A stretch of DNA of 64,000 nucleotides from Thermoplasmata archaeon (GTDB lineage: Archaea; Thermoplasmatota; Thermoplasmata; Thermoplasmatales; Thermoplasmataceae), in assembly GCA_021797735.1 (NCBI GenBank), contig JAJZZE010000011.1:18573-82572 (forward strand), given 5' to 3'. Position numbers and translations under genes: made by a program. Positions 35,585 through 45,541 of the stretch are shown in pieces. The notes under the pieces were generated by a model. It saw only the letters and a program-made list of their open reading frames with translations. It searched no databases and was not told the origin of the DNA. Within the stretch, counting starts at the first letter, position 1; every line of letters begins with the position of its first letter.

Positions 35585-35914
35585 TTAAAACAGGGTTTTC
35601 GGAAATGTGATATTTACCTTAAACTTCTCATTACTGAATTTATCTGCAATTTCATTTACCCTATTTTTTTCTATTCCAAGATTCTGTGAAAATGATATAT
35701 CGACAATCTTTTTGCCCTGATTAAATATTACCATTCCTATATTTGTATCACCGGATGAAATCCCATCGTTATTTTTATACTTCTCAATAAATTTTTTTAC
35801 ATCCCCTATTGAATTATACAACTCATTAAAGCTATCATAAAATTTCATTAATGGTACACACATTGTACTTTTATTAAACCCGGACCTGATATTATACATT
35901 ACGCAGAATGCCAT
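35585..35914 (-). CDS. Hypothetical protein, 109 aa
   Basis: Soluble protein with a helix-rich middle (FYDSFNELYNSIGDVKKFIE) and a beta-alpha-beta-like second half (NIGMVIFNQGKKIVDISFSQ, then NRVNEIADKFSNEKFKVNIT). The pattern resembles a small ferredoxin-like fold, without known motifs. It stands alone, divergent from the MFS gene at 36021. Codon use is normal for the window, so probably real. Confidence 0.6.
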   Translation of the reverse strand: MAFCVMYNIRSGFNKSTMCVPLMKFYDSFNELYNSIGDVKKFIEKYKNNDGISSGDTNIGMVIFNQGKKIVDISFSQNLGIEKNRVNEIADKFSNEKFKVNITFPKTLF

Positions 35915-36020
35915 AACTCATTATATATATTAAATATTATAAGTTTGTTCATTGGAAACATATAAAAACTATATAAATTTATTACTGTGAAATTATTATA
36001 TGTATTTATAATAACCCTCA

Positions 36021-37259
36021 ATGCATTTAAAAAATAAAGGTTCCAAAATTTTTTACAGTTTTATCACAAATAATGGTTTAATATCATCTGCTTCCATAAT
36101 TGCCAATGTTTCTATAGTATATTTTCTTTATTTTTATACACGGTCGGCTTTAGATGTGAGCATAGTGGCAATGATTACATCGATCTTTACCATTATTGTT
36201 TCACTTCCTGCAGGGGTATTTATAGACCATCTCAACAGGGGTTTATTGTTATCCATATCGGGTTTTCTTGGTGGTATAATCTTTATTATATTTGCTTTTT
36301 ATATAAAAGTTATAGGTTTTAATTTATATTTATTAATAATTGTTGCAATAGTCAGAATACTGGCAATGAATCTGTTCAGATCAACAAACAGTTCTATATT
36401 GCCTGATATCACATCCTCATTATCACAGGGCAATGGTATAAACCATTCATTAATGTACGGAATAAGGTCAGTGTCAAGCATAGTTGCCGGAATAATAATA
36501 CTGTATAGTATATTTTTTGCATTCCTGTACAGTTCATTAACATATTTTATTGCAGGTATTATTTCATTTTTAATTATCTATCCATTTATAAAAAATAAAA
36601 AATCAAACAGTCCAGGGAAAAAAATTAAAATTTTTAATGGCATAAGGGATGGCTTCAGGTATATAATTAAGGAAAAGGGCCTGTTTGAATTAACATTGCT
36701 ATCCGCATTTTTAAATTTATCATTTGGAATAACATTCACATATCTCGTAGTTTATATAATCTCAGGGATCCATGGCAATTCCTTAATGTACGGGGTCGTT
36801 CTTGGTGTATATCCACTGGGATATGTTGCCGGATCCATATCAGGAAAATATATTAATCTCAAATACACCGGTAAAATCTGGGTATTGCATGGGATAATAT
36901 CAGGCATATCGTTTATCATGATGGGTATTTTTCCCGGTGATTTTACCGTGGTTATATTTTATATAATTATCGGTATTTCCGTTGGTTTTTCAAATAATAT
37001 ATGGCTAACATCCGCCCAGAACATTGTACCGGACCAGATGCGTGGGCGATACTTTGCAACCGATAATTTTTTTACATCTATTTTTGGCCCATTATCAATT
37101 GTTGCCGGTATTTTATTAATTTTATTCTATGGCATTATTCAAACATTTATTATTTCTGGAGCTGTCATGGTTTTTTTCTCTTTAATATTTTTATTTATGA
37201 AAAATACATTTAATTTCAACGGGAATAAAGAATTCGATGGCCAAACCGCTATTAGATAA
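36021..37259 (+). CDS. MFS transporter (EntS/MFS_3-like exporter)
   Basis: Twelve-helix major facilitator protein (412 aa). The conserved loop 2-3 motif appears as GVFIDHLNRGLLLSISGF, and the loop 8-9 region has DQMRGRYFATDNFFTS, typical of the group that contains enterobactin exporter EntS and macrolide exporters. Likely exports a small hydrophobic compound. Start ATG 36021 precedes a basic stretch and the first helix; no ribosome site is obvious, in line with leaderless starts nearby. Confidence 0.87.
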   Translation: MHLKNKGSKIFYSFITNNGLISSASIIANVSIVYFLYFYTRSALDVSIVAMITSIFTIIVSLPAGVFIDHLNRGLLLSISGFLGGIIFIIFAFYIKVIGFNLYLLIIVAIVRILAMNLFRSTNSSILPDITSSLSQGNGINHSLMYGIRSVSSIVAGIIILYSIFFAFLYSSLTYFIAGIISFLIIYPFIKNKKSNSPGKKIKIFNGIRDGFRYIIKEKGLFELTLLSAFLNLSFGITFTYLVVYIISGIHGNSLMYGVVLGVYPLGYVAGSISGKYINLKYTGKIWVLHGIISGISFIMMGIFPGDFTVVIFYIIIGISVGFSNNIWLTSAQNIVPDQMRGRYFATDNFFTSIFGPLSIVAGILLILFYGIIQTFIISGAVMVFFSLIFLFMKNTFNFNGNKEFDGQTAIR

Positions 37260-37361
37260 TATTACTGTGTATATATTTTAAGGGCTGAAACTTATATTTA
37301 ATTAACTTTTGTCATACATAATGCAAATATAGTTTTATAAACCCTATTCATATCACCCCTC

Positions 37362-38144
37362 ATGGGCTTTCTAAAATTATATAAACAGTATAAAATTGCA
37401 TATAAAAATCCCTTTCACGTAGCTTTTGATAGGGTCAGGAATAAACAGCATATAAAAATTATAGCGAAAAATGACAAATCATCATTCTGGAATGGTGATA
37501 AGGTTGATTTATATTCACTGGCTGTAAATAACCATCTGTCAAATGATGATGTAGATTTTTTCACGTTTGAGAATTCACAGATCCAGCACTGTATAAATTT
37601 TAAGTACAGATATGCACAGTTTATAGTATGCAGTATAGACCAGAGTTCAAATTTCTTTGGCATCTTCTTCGGCAATGAGTACAAATTTTTAGAACCTGAA
37701 AATGAAAATGTAATAGATATAGGTACAAATATAGGAGATTCATCAATATATTTCACATTAAACAGGGCAGAAAATGTAATAGCCCTTGATAAAACATTTT
37801 ATGAAATAGCCTTAAAAAACATAAAGGCAAATGACCTGGAAAACAGAATAACACTGTTAAATAATTCATACGGTGAGGACATAACATTAAAGGATATAAT
37901 AAAAAAATATAAATTCGCATCATCTATTTTAAAAATGGATTCCACATCTGGAGAAAAGGCATTGCTTAATGAGGAAGAGGACACACTGAAACTGTTTAAA
38001 AGAATGCAGATATTATGCCATAACGATTATACAGAGTTAAAAAACAAACTTGAGAATTTAGGATTTACAGTAACCGTAGAGAAGGAAAAAACCTACGATA
38101 AAAATATAAACAGTAATTTATATCTATATGCAAAAATGAAATAA
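37362..38144 (+). CDS. FkbM-like methyltransferase
   Basis: AdoMet-dependent methyltransferase fold (260 aa). The AdoMet loop is VIDIGTNIGDSSIYF at about residues 125-139, followed by an acidic strand end (VIALDK) and the FkbM-family region ILKMDSTSGEKALL (about 188-201), where most members have K-M-D-C-E-G-x-E; the Cys-Glu-Gly is changed to Ser-Thr-Ser-Gly, so activity is uncertain. FkbM enzymes methylate sugar hydroxyls in glycans or polyketides. It is followed 37 bases later by a GmhB-like phosphatase, which hints at surface glycan synthesis. Confidence 0.78.
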   Translation: MGFLKLYKQYKIAYKNPFHVAFDRVRNKQHIKIIAKNDKSSFWNGDKVDLYSLAVNNHLSNDDVDFFTFENSQIQHCINFKYRYAQFIVCSIDQSSNFFGIFFGNEYKFLEPENENVIDIGTNIGDSSIYFTLNRAENVIALDKTFYEIALKNIKANDLENRITLLNNSYGEDITLKDIIKKYKFASSILKMDSTSGEKALLNEEEDTLKLFKRMQILCHNDYTELKNKLENLGFTVTVEKEKTYDKNINSNLYLYAKMK

Positions 38145-38181
38145 TAAATAGATTAATTTATAATAATATTATTTCTTACAT

Positions 38182-38640
38182 ATGGAAAAGGCAGTTTTTC
38201 TTGACCGTGACGGCACAATAAATTATGATAGTGGTTATACCCATAAAATAGAAGACCTGGAAATATATAATGATATAATACCGCTGATAAAAAAATATTA
38301 TGATGATAATTATCTGATAATAGTAATTTCAAACCAATCTGGCATAAATAGGGGATATTTCACAGTCAGTGATATGGATAAATTCAATAATGAAATAAAA
38401 AAAATATTTTTAAAAAATGGAATAGAGATAAAAGAGTTTTTTTACTGCCCGCACAGGCCAGAGGAGCATTGCCATTGCAGAAAGCCAGAAACAGGGTTAA
38501 TAGAAGAGGCTGTCAGAAAATACAACATAGATTTAAAAAACTCAGTTTTTATCGGAGATAGGGATGACATTGATGGCTTGCTCGCAAAAAAATTAAACAT
38601 AAAATTTATAAAAATACATGGTTATAACAGGTCATTTTAA
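38182..38640 (+). CDS. gmhB: HAD phosphatase, D-glycero-D-manno-heptose-1,7-bisphosphatase-like (GmhB)
   Basis: Histidinol-phosphatase/GmhB family HAD-IIIA phosphatase (152 aa). Motif I FLDRDGTIN (6-14) holds the nucleophile and acid Asp; motif II is VISNQSG; the zinc loop CPHRPEEHCHCRKP has three Cys and the His ligands; motif IV is IGDRDDIDG. It would remove a phosphate from heptose bisphosphate during nucleotide-heptose synthesis. A heptose-7-phosphate-kinase-like GHMP enzyme lies at 57763-58746, supporting a heptose pathway. A TATA-like TTTATAAT (38157-38164) is about 22 bases before the start. The end overlaps the convergent gene by nine bases. Confidence 0.85.
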   Translation: MEKAVFLDRDGTINYDSGYTHKIEDLEIYNDIIPLIKKYYDDNYLIIVISNQSGINRGYFTVSDMDKFNNEIKKIFLKNGIEIKEFFYCPHRPEEHCHCRKPETGLIEEAVRKYNIDLKNSVFIGDRDDIDGLLAKKLNIKFIKIHGYNRSF

Positions 38641-39921
38641 AACATCAAATGATATGTCATTGCCATCTGTATATGGTTTTATAATGTTATCCGCATACAG
38701 CCTTAAATTTTTATCCTCATTGTTCAGGTCATCGCAGAGCAATAATATTCCGATGCCCTTATTACCTGCATTATAATATTTGAAAAATGTGCTCCAGAAT
38801 TCATTATCATATGATAGGTTGCCGGATGCTGAAATAGGCAATATCTCATTTATATTGTATATTACCAGAAACGGATCTCTCAGATTTCCCATTTTTGTTA
38901 CTATCTCTGCCCATAATTTTTCCGCAAGTCCGGATGAATCCTCCCGTGATTCAACTATTCTTCTATTATAATAGTCTATGGATAGGTCAAATCTTGTTAT
39001 TTTATCTGTGCCCTCATTTTCTATAAAGCTTTTATACGGGTCAAATTTTATTGTTGTTAGCAGTACAATGTTTCTATTATTCCTTATGGATTCTCTCATT
39101 ATTTTTGTTGATAGCTCTATTTTACCATCTCCTTTTTTGCCTGTTATCAAAATTTTTTTTTCAGATATTGCCAGCGATATCAGTGTTTCTGATTTTGTAT
39201 CAAGCACAGCTCCATTATCGGATTCTTCCCTGTGAAATGTTATGGCCTTTTTTACCTCATTTTCACTGTTATTTTTTAATTGCCTGCTTGTATCACTTAT
39301 ACTGTAATCCATTTGAAGAAACTCAGGTATCTTTGCCTTATATGTGTACATCATATTACTGTTCTTAAATAATGGTTTTCTTATTTTTGATGAGTAAATC
39401 TTTTTCCTTTTATTTCTCATATTCTTCCATACAAGTTCGGTTTTTATGCAATCATTAAAAAGTGCACGCAAATCCTTATTTGCATTTCCATCCTTTAATT
39501 TCTTATATTTCTCATTTCTTTCCATTAGGATTATCTTTAATAAATATTTGTCCTCATTTATTTTATATATGCTTTCTTTTTCATTTTTGTTATAATACAG
39601 AAACCAGAATAATATGCCCTGGCCATTGCCTAACTTGTTTATAAAATCATGTAAGTTCTGAATTTCTATGCCGGTATCATAATAATCCTTATCCTTCTGG
39701 ATATCTGATACAGCAAAATCGGTCATTACTGGTAGGGAATCTATTGGATCGAGTTCAACAGATTTTTTTATAAACGAATATCTTGTACTTGTGCTTATAA
39801 ATATATGCAGTTTACCGTTGTCGTTAAAGTAAAATAAACCAAATTTCTGGCCTATCACGCTGGACAATCTCTGGCTATAATCCTCATCGCTTGATCCATT
39901 TACAACTTCATACCATGACAT
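38632..39921 (-). CDS. Degenerate HerA/VirB4-like P-loop protein, 429 aa
   Basis: The first 230 residues are an uncharacterised alpha/beta region (for example GLFYFNDNGKLHIFISTSTR at about 28-47). The second half resembles a HerA/FtsK-type ATPase whose active site has decayed: a Walker A-like LITGKKGDGKIELS lacks the Ser/Thr after Lys, the Walker B-like FLVIYNINE has Asn where Asp is expected, and the late GIGILLLCDDL corresponds to the sensor strand. Likely an ATPase relative that no longer hydrolyses ATP, or a very divergent one. It is divergent from the Hsp70-like gene with a 287-base gap. The function is unknown; the fold call is an inference. Confidence 0.6.
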   Translation of the reverse strand: MSWYEVVNGSSDEDYSQRLSSVIGQKFGLFYFNDNGKLHIFISTSTRYSFIKKSVELDPIDSLPVMTDFAVSDIQKDKDYYDTGIEIQNLHDFINKLGNGQGILFWFLYYNKNEKESIYKINEDKYLLKIILMERNEKYKKLKDGNANKDLRALFNDCIKTELVWKNMRNKRKKIYSSKIRKPLFKNSNMMYTYKAKIPEFLQMDYSISDTSRQLKNNSENEVKKAITFHREESDNGAVLDTKSETLISLAISEKKILITGKKGDGKIELSTKIMRESIRNNRNIVLLTTIKFDPYKSFIENEGTDKITRFDLSIDYYNRRIVESREDSSGLAEKLWAEIVTKMGNLRDPFLVIYNINEILPISASGNLSYDNEFWSTFFKYYNAGNKGIGILLLCDDLNNEDKNLRLYADNIIKPYTDGNDISFDVLK

Positions 39922-40208
39922 TTCTATACACCATTATAATATTTAGTTGTACTTAAATTTTGTCATGCAGACCGTTGTGGTCGTCAGCCGTTATTTTTTC
40001 CATGGAAAGCCAGTAAAAATCCTAAATTTTCCTGCTAACAGGAGGCGTTATGTAATGAAACCCACCCCAATCATATACACAGCAGGTTTAATGGTGGTTT
40101 ATGATCACTATAGCATTCAGAAGTCATACTAAATTGTAATTATTTGATACGATAAAATAAGCTTTTATATAGTAAAATATTATAATCATTGAATAAGCGG
40201 TGTAATAA
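39922..40208. promoter_or_regulatory. Divergent intergenic region of the Hsp70-like locus
   Basis: Holds a rightward promoter, TTTATATA (40164-40171), predicting a start near 40195 and a 15-base leader that contains GGTG (40199-40202) before ATG 40209. The middle is G/C-richer and has a 55-codon frame from ATG 39965 to 40132, which lacks homology I can recognise; it could be a small gene or residue of an older one. The leftward promoter lies near 39930-39960. Confidence 0.4.
40164..40171 (+). promoter_or_regulatory. TATA box of the Hsp70-like operon
   Basis: TTTATATA preceded by AAGC. Transcription about 26 bases downstream would start near 40194, leaving a short leader with GGTG (40199-40202) seven bases before ATG 40209. 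Unlike most genes here this operon would therefore have a leader with a ribosome site. Confidence 0.5.
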
Positions 40209-41963
40209 ATGGTTTTTTCTATAGGCATTGATATAGGTACAGAAAACTCTGCTGCAGCAGTCACAGGTGTAAATAATCATAAGTTAACCCAGATAATGCT
40301 GCCGGCGATAGAGGGCCCATCAATATACGGGAAATCCTTCCCATCCTATGTGATGATTGATAGTGAGTATAACATATATATTGGCAAAAGGGCAAAGGAT
40401 CTAAAGTTACTATACCCGGACTCTGTGTTTTCACATTTTAAAAGAAAAATGGGTACAGATTATTTATATAAAGCATATGATAAGTATTATACACCGCAGG
40501 AATTAACAGCACTTTTGCTGAAAAAAATAGGGAGTGATGCAGAATTATATATGAACGATAAAATAAAAGATGCTGTTATAACGGTTCCTGCATATTTTAA
40601 TGATAACCAGAGAAACGCAACAAAAACCGCCGCTGAAATAGCCGGCATAAAGGTAAAAAGGTTAATAAACGAGCCGACAGCTGCAGCAATAGCCTTTGGT
40701 TTTGAAAAACTTCTAAACAATGAAAATTATAGCAATAAAAGCATTCTTGTTTATGATATGGGTGCAGGAACGGTGGATGTAACAATAATAAATATAAATA
40801 AAAGGGTATTCAATGTATTATCAACGTCAGGCGACACCAATATAGGTGGAATAGATATGGATACTGCAATAAAACTGCATATAACCGAATTTTTAAAAAA
40901 TAATAACATATCTGTAAAAAATAATGATGAATATGATTCATACATTGATTCTATATCAGAAAATATAAAAATAAGATTATCCACATACGATTCCTATGAA
41001 GTTTATTTAAATGATTTATTAGGTAAGTTTTACAGGTTTAGCAATAAAATTATCTACAGGATAACAAGAAATGATTTTGAGCATTTAATAAAAGATACAG
41101 TGGATAAAACCATAAAAGCCATAAACATAGCACTGGAGAGGGCATCACTGACAAAGAAGGACATAGATGAATTAATATTAACAGGGGGTCCTACAAGGAT
41201 ACCATATGTAAGGAAAGCAATTGAAAATTATTTATCTTTAAAATCCATGAACGGCATTGACCCGATGGAAATAGTTGCCAGAGGGGCATCGATAATAGCA
41301 GCTGATAAAACATCCATAAGTGAAATAATTTCGGGCCCGATAAAATTTAATGATGTTACACCGTTAACCCTGGGCAATGTGATAATAAATGATGTTGTTG
41401 TCCCAATGATACCTGCAAATACAAAAGTGCCATGCAATGTGACAAGGCCATTTACAACAATAAAGGATTATCAAAAAGAGATAGAAATAAAAATAGTCCA
41501 GGGTGAAAGGCCCATGGGTTCGGATAATTCATTACTGGGCAATTTTATACTGCAGAATATAAAGCCGGCTCCAAGGGGGAAAGCGAGGATAGATGTTACA
41601 TATAAGGTTGACAAAAATGGCATTCTGCAAGTTTCAGCAGTTGATTCTATAACCGGTTCAAAAAAAGAAATAATTATAAAAAATTCAATAAATATAGATA
41701 AGGATAAAATAAAGAAAATAAAGGATGACCTTAAAAAGTATTCTATAGTGGATAATGAAAAGAAAAAGATGGCACTGATAATGAATTCTGCAGATGACCT
41801 GTTATACAGGTTAAAGGAACTTGCCAATAGCCAGTATAATTCCGATGTAAAATATTATAATATAAATACTGATATTTTAAATCTTGCAAAAAATATAAAG
41901 GAAAATAATATAAGTAACCTTGAAAAAATAGTAAAAAAAATAAAAAACGATTATAATATATGA
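40209..41963 (+). CDS. Divergent Hsp70 (DnaK-like) protein lacking the canonical linker
   Basis: Hsp70 homologue (584 aa). The nucleotide-binding domain is complete in outline: GIDIGTENS (6-14, where DnaK has G-T-T-N-S), HFKRKMG with Lys78 (76-82), RLINEPTAAAIAFG (151-164), DMGAGTVDVT (183-192, usually D-L-G-G-G-T-F-D) and LTGGPTRIP (324-332). The substrate domain is recognisable by VTPLTLG, VQGERPMGSDNSLLGNF and PAPRGKARIDVTY. The hydrophobic D-V-L-L-L-D linker that transmits the ATP signal is replaced by SGPIKFND (375-382). The lid is short. No DnaJ or GrpE is nearby. Its stop overlaps the start of a giant membrane protein, so it is probably a dedicated chaperone or regulator of that protein. 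Confidence 0.88.
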   Translation: MVFSIGIDIGTENSAAAVTGVNNHKLTQIMLPAIEGPSIYGKSFPSYVMIDSEYNIYIGKRAKDLKLLYPDSVFSHFKRKMGTDYLYKAYDKYYTPQELTALLLKKIGSDAELYMNDKIKDAVITVPAYFNDNQRNATKTAAEIAGIKVKRLINEPTAAAIAFGFEKLLNNENYSNKSILVYDMGAGTVDVTIININKRVFNVLSTSGDTNIGGIDMDTAIKLHITEFLKNNNISVKNNDEYDSYIDSISENIKIRLSTYDSYEVYLNDLLGKFYRFSNKIIYRITRNDFEHLIKDTVDKTIKAINIALERASLTKKDIDELILTGGPTRIPYVRKAIENYLSLKSMNGIDPMEIVARGASIIAADKTSISEIISGPIKFNDVTPLTLGNVIINDVVVPMIPANTKVPCNVTRPFTTIKDYQKEIEIKIVQGERPMGSDNSLLGNFILQNIKPAPRGKARIDVTYKVDKNGILQVSAVDSITGSKKEIIIKNSINIDKDKIKKIKDDLKKYSIVDNEKKKMALIMNSADDLLYRLKELANSQYNSDVKYYNINTDILNLAKNIKENNISNLEKIVKKIKNDYNI

Positions 41964-44900
41964 AAAGTTTTTTAATGCTTCTTTTATTCCCCAACATGAG
42001 ATACAAAATAATAGCAGCATTAATTATATTTATACTGCTATTTTCATATTTGAATCTAAATAATACTGATAATATTAATCCTGTGTATAATAATTACAGT
42101 AATTCTCCAGATTATTATATAATCAATAATAGCACCTCAACCCATATTAAATCTATAAATGGCCAGCTAAATATATTTACAGATAATTCAATACCATCAT
42201 ATTTAGGAGAGAATTTAAGTTATTATAATGAAACACTGTATTCATTTAATCTATCATGGAACTGCTATGGCAATGATGCCAGTACAGAGAATAACATTAT
42301 AATAAAACAGGGCAATCAAACATTATTAAAAATAAAATACGGCAAATCTAATAATTGTGATACATATATAACGGGCAAAAACAGTTTTAAAAATCTTATA
42401 AAAATTAATAAAATGAATCATAATTATTCATTACATTTTATTTTTGATAAAAATATTAATAACTATGCATACGTTTTTATTAAAAATAGCTCATTTGAAA
42501 TGCCATTGAAAATTGGATTGATGAATAAATACCATTACGGCAATATATCAATGCTTTTTGGAGGCAAATATTCGAATCAGACCGTATCAGAACTAAATGT
42601 GAAAAAATATAATAAAATAATAATGCCATCGAATAAAAATATAAAATTCAATTTAAGCAGGAATAATATTAAAAATAGTTTCTATAGCCCCATATCTATG
42701 AATTCATCTATGGTTATTGACCATAACCTTAATTCATTAATATATTTAAACAGTAATTATGATATTGTTATATACAATTATTATAATAATTCGTTTAAAA
42801 TTTTATATAATAACCGGCTTGGCAATGTATCATACAGATCATCAATAAAGCTGAGCAACAGCCTGATATATTATTTTTATAATGGAAATATTAGCATAAT
42901 AAAAATTAATTTATATAATTTGAGTTTAAAAACATTAGGATTAAGGTCATACAGTGAAAACCATTTACTGTACTATAGATCTAATTATGTATTATACAAT
43001 AAAAATTCAGATTTTACAGTATATCATAATAATGAGATAAAAAATATCTCACTGGGTTCGGATCTAATACAGGCAGATATAAAAAATAATATAAATATAA
43101 TAACATATAATAAATCAACAAATTCCATGTATTATTATGATATAAACAGTACATATAGATTAAAATTTATAAAAAATGAGACAGCATATGGACTTCATTT
43201 AAAATATGTTCATATCAATAATGGACTGTCTTCCACAATATATAAAAATTTCACAGAGGAAAACTATCTCAATAATATATTTTACAGTATAAAAAACGTA
43301 AACAATAATTTATTTTCTTCAGGCAAAGATCTATATATCTATAAAAATAACAAAACATACAACACATCAATAAGCCATGAGAATTACTTTGTTTCGTACA
43401 ACAACAATTCAATAATGGTTTATAATAACCATGACCTGCTTATTTATAACGTTACAGATATCTACTCGCAGTATCATATAAAAATCAATTCAGAAAAACA
43501 GAAAATATATTTTAATAAAACATTTGTATCCTTTAATATAACCTCAAAACTCGATTATAAAATAATAATAAATACTGGAAATTACACCATTAAATTAAAT
43601 AATATAAATTATACCTATATAAAAAATGTAAGTAATGCCACAGATAAATTAAATGCAACAGCAGTAAATTTAGCCGGTTATAAATATAATTATCTATACG
43701 GTTTTGCATATGATAATAAAATACCGGCAGTATCCACAAATCCTGTTAATAATTCGTTTATAAATAATAAATATAATATAAGTTTTAATGTAAATTCAGA
43801 ATTTAAGGAAATATATTTCAATTCCTCATATTTTAATTATAACTTTGATAAAAATAATACACTTAAGATAAATCTGGGCAATTTCTATGGAGCATTAAAA
43901 ATCAATGTATCACTTGTAAATATATATAGTATAAAATTTCATTACAATTTAACCTATCACATAATAAGGGTTAATTTATCATCATTAAATATAAATATAC
44001 ATAATAATGAATATTTCAATAAAAAATATGTAAATCTAACATGGAATCATATAGGCAATGCATCATCCTACGAAATAATATATAATAATACGGTGAAAAC
44101 AAAATATAATTATTATAACCTCACATTGAATAATGGTAATTATTCTATTGATTTTATTATAAATTTAATAAATGGCACATCAATAAATTATAATAAATAT
44201 GAAATACACATAGTAACATACAAACCTGCGATAAGCTATTCTATAAATTCGCTATATTTTTCATTCAATAACAATTCAAAAAATAATCATATAAATTTAA
44301 CTGTAATAACAAACATGACATCATCAATATATGTAAATATACATACTGGCAGTAAAATATTTTATAGCCATTCAGGTGAATATACAGGCACATCATTAAA
44401 AAACCTGTATCTGGGCAGCGGAATATATAATATTTCCATTATGGCGGAAAACAGTGCAGGTTTAACATCATACAGAAATATAACAATTCATGTAAACAAT
44501 ACAGTTCCAGAAAAAATACTGGTCAAAAATAGTACAGTATACACAGATAAAAATGCATCAATAAGCATTCCAAATTATAATAGCAGTTTAAAATATTATT
44601 ATATAATCAATAATAATATTACGGGCTATACAAAAAATATTACATTCAGGCACAATGGAATTTATAAAATAAAGATACTTGATGAAAATAAATATGGAAG
44701 CTTTAATTATACATATGTAAAAATATATTATTTTACCAGTAAACCGGGAATTGCATTAAATTATAAGATAATAAATAATACCGTGAACCTGAATTATACA
44801 TTTAAGGATTTTATAAATAAATTTAGCATAGTTTCAGACAATGGCTCCATTAATTATTATAATATAACATCGGATAATTTTAATTTAACAGAGAAATTCT

Positions 44901-45484
44901 CCAGGAATGGTCTTTATTATACTAATATAAGTGTTACAGATATTTTTGGCAATAATAATTATTATAATAAAACATTCAATATAAGCTATTTCACAGAGAT
45001 CCAACATGCAGATATAGTGGAAAATAATAATAATGTATATATAAAAATAAGTGGCAACAACACAAAAAATGTTACAGTAGAATGGTTTGTAAATAATAAA
45101 TTTTATAATTCTGGCAATAAACTAAACAGACCTTTACCGGCTGGCATAGACAGAATTACTGCAAAAATCGTTTATGATGGCAAAACCATTAATGTGCATA
45201 AAACAGTGGTAGTTCCCGGCAATATTCCATATTATATTTCGGCACTATTCATATCTATACTGGTTTTTATATTTCTTTTAAATACTATATATTACGATAA
45301 CAGGAGCGTTGAAAATATAATAAAAAACGCAAATGGAAAAACAGTAAAGGCCCTGATCAGGGAGTCAAAAAGGGATAGAATAAATAAGCATTACCTTATG
45401 TCAAAAATAAAACTAATGGAAAAAAATAATAAACTGTCAATAGAGAAGGACCTTGACAACAGGAAATTTATCGTTATAAAATAA
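41960..45484 (+). CDS. Giant Asn/Tyr-rich surface protein with two membrane anchors, 1174 aa
   Basis: A short N-terminal segment and one helix (YKIIAALIIFILLFSYLNL, about residues 14-32), then about 1080 extracellular residues rich in Asn, Tyr, Ser, Ile and Lys with dozens of Asn-x-Ser/Thr sites and a beta-sandwich-like pattern (for example PVNNSFINNKYNISF near 594-608 looks like the start of an Ig-like domain). A C-terminal helix (YYISALFISILVFIFLLNTI, about 1091-1110) and a basic cytoplasmic tail of about 63 residues follow. The tail, KTVKALIRESKRDRINKHYL onward, could form a small winged helix. The ATG overlaps the Hsp70 stop (ATGA), so the two are coupled. Family unknown; an adhesin or receptor is possible. 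Confidence 0.85.
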   Translation: MKSFLMLLLFPNMRYKIIAALIIFILLFSYLNLNNTDNINPVYNNYSNSPDYYIINNSTSTHIKSINGQLNIFTDNSIPSYLGENLSYYNETLYSFNLSWNCYGNDASTENNIIIKQGNQTLLKIKYGKSNNCDTYITGKNSFKNLIKINKMNHNYSLHFIFDKNINNYAYVFIKNSSFEMPLKIGLMNKYHYGNISMLFGGKYSNQTVSELNVKKYNKIIMPSNKNIKFNLSRNNIKNSFYSPISMNSSMVIDHNLNSLIYLNSNYDIVIYNYYNNSFKILYNNRLGNVSYRSSIKLSNSLIYYFYNGNISIIKINLYNLSLKTLGLRSYSENHLLYYRSNYVLYNKNSDFTVYHNNEIKNISLGSDLIQADIKNNINIITYNKSTNSMYYYDINSTYRLKFIKNETAYGLHLKYVHINNGLSSTIYKNFTEENYLNNIFYSIKNVNNNLFSSGKDLYIYKNNKTYNTSISHENYFVSYNNNSIMVYNNHDLLIYNVTDIYSQYHIKINSEKQKIYFNKTFVSFNITSKLDYKIIINTGNYTIKLNNINYTYIKNVSNATDKLNATAVNLAGYKYNYLYGFAYDNKIPAVSTNPVNNSFINNKYNISFNVNSEFKEIYFNSSYFNYNFDKNNTLKINLGNFYGALKINVSLVNIYSIKFHYNLTYHIIRVNLSSLNINIHNNEYFNKKYVNLTWNHIGNASSYEIIYNNTVKTKYNYYNLTLNNGNYSIDFIINLINGTSINYNKYEIHIVTYKPAISYSINSLYFSFNNNSKNNHINLTVITNMTSSIYVNIHTGSKIFYSHSGEYTGTSLKNLYLGSGIYNISIMAENSAGLTSYRNITIHVNNTVPEKILVKNSTVYTDKNASISIPNYNSSLKYYYIINNNITGYTKNITFRHNGIYKIKILDENKYGSFNYTYVKIYYFTSKPGIALNYKIINNTVNLNYTFKDFINKFSIVSDNGSINYYNITSDNFNLTEKFSRNGLYYTNISVTDIFGNNNYYNKTFNISYFTEIQHADIVENNNNVYIKISGNNTKNVTVEWFVNNKFYNSGNKLNRPLPAGIDRITAKIVYDGKTINVHKTVVVPGNIPYYISALFISILVFIFLLNTIYYDNRSVENIIKNANGKTVKALIRESKRDRINKHYLMSKIKLMEKNNKLSIEKDLDNRKFIVIK

Positions 45485-45541
45485 TTTGTCTCTTTATATC
45501 TACAACAAAATATTTAATAATACTATTGTATATTATGCAGC

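Noticed and set aside
33061-36000. CRISPR-like or tandem repeats in the modification island
   Set aside because: A/T-rich stretches look repetitive by composition, but no regularly spaced repeat units exist here or elsewhere in the window.
39965-40132. 55-codon frame in the intergenic region before the Hsp70-like gene
   Set aside because: Composition is not clearly protein-like and no homology is recognised; kept only as a remark in the intergenic entry.
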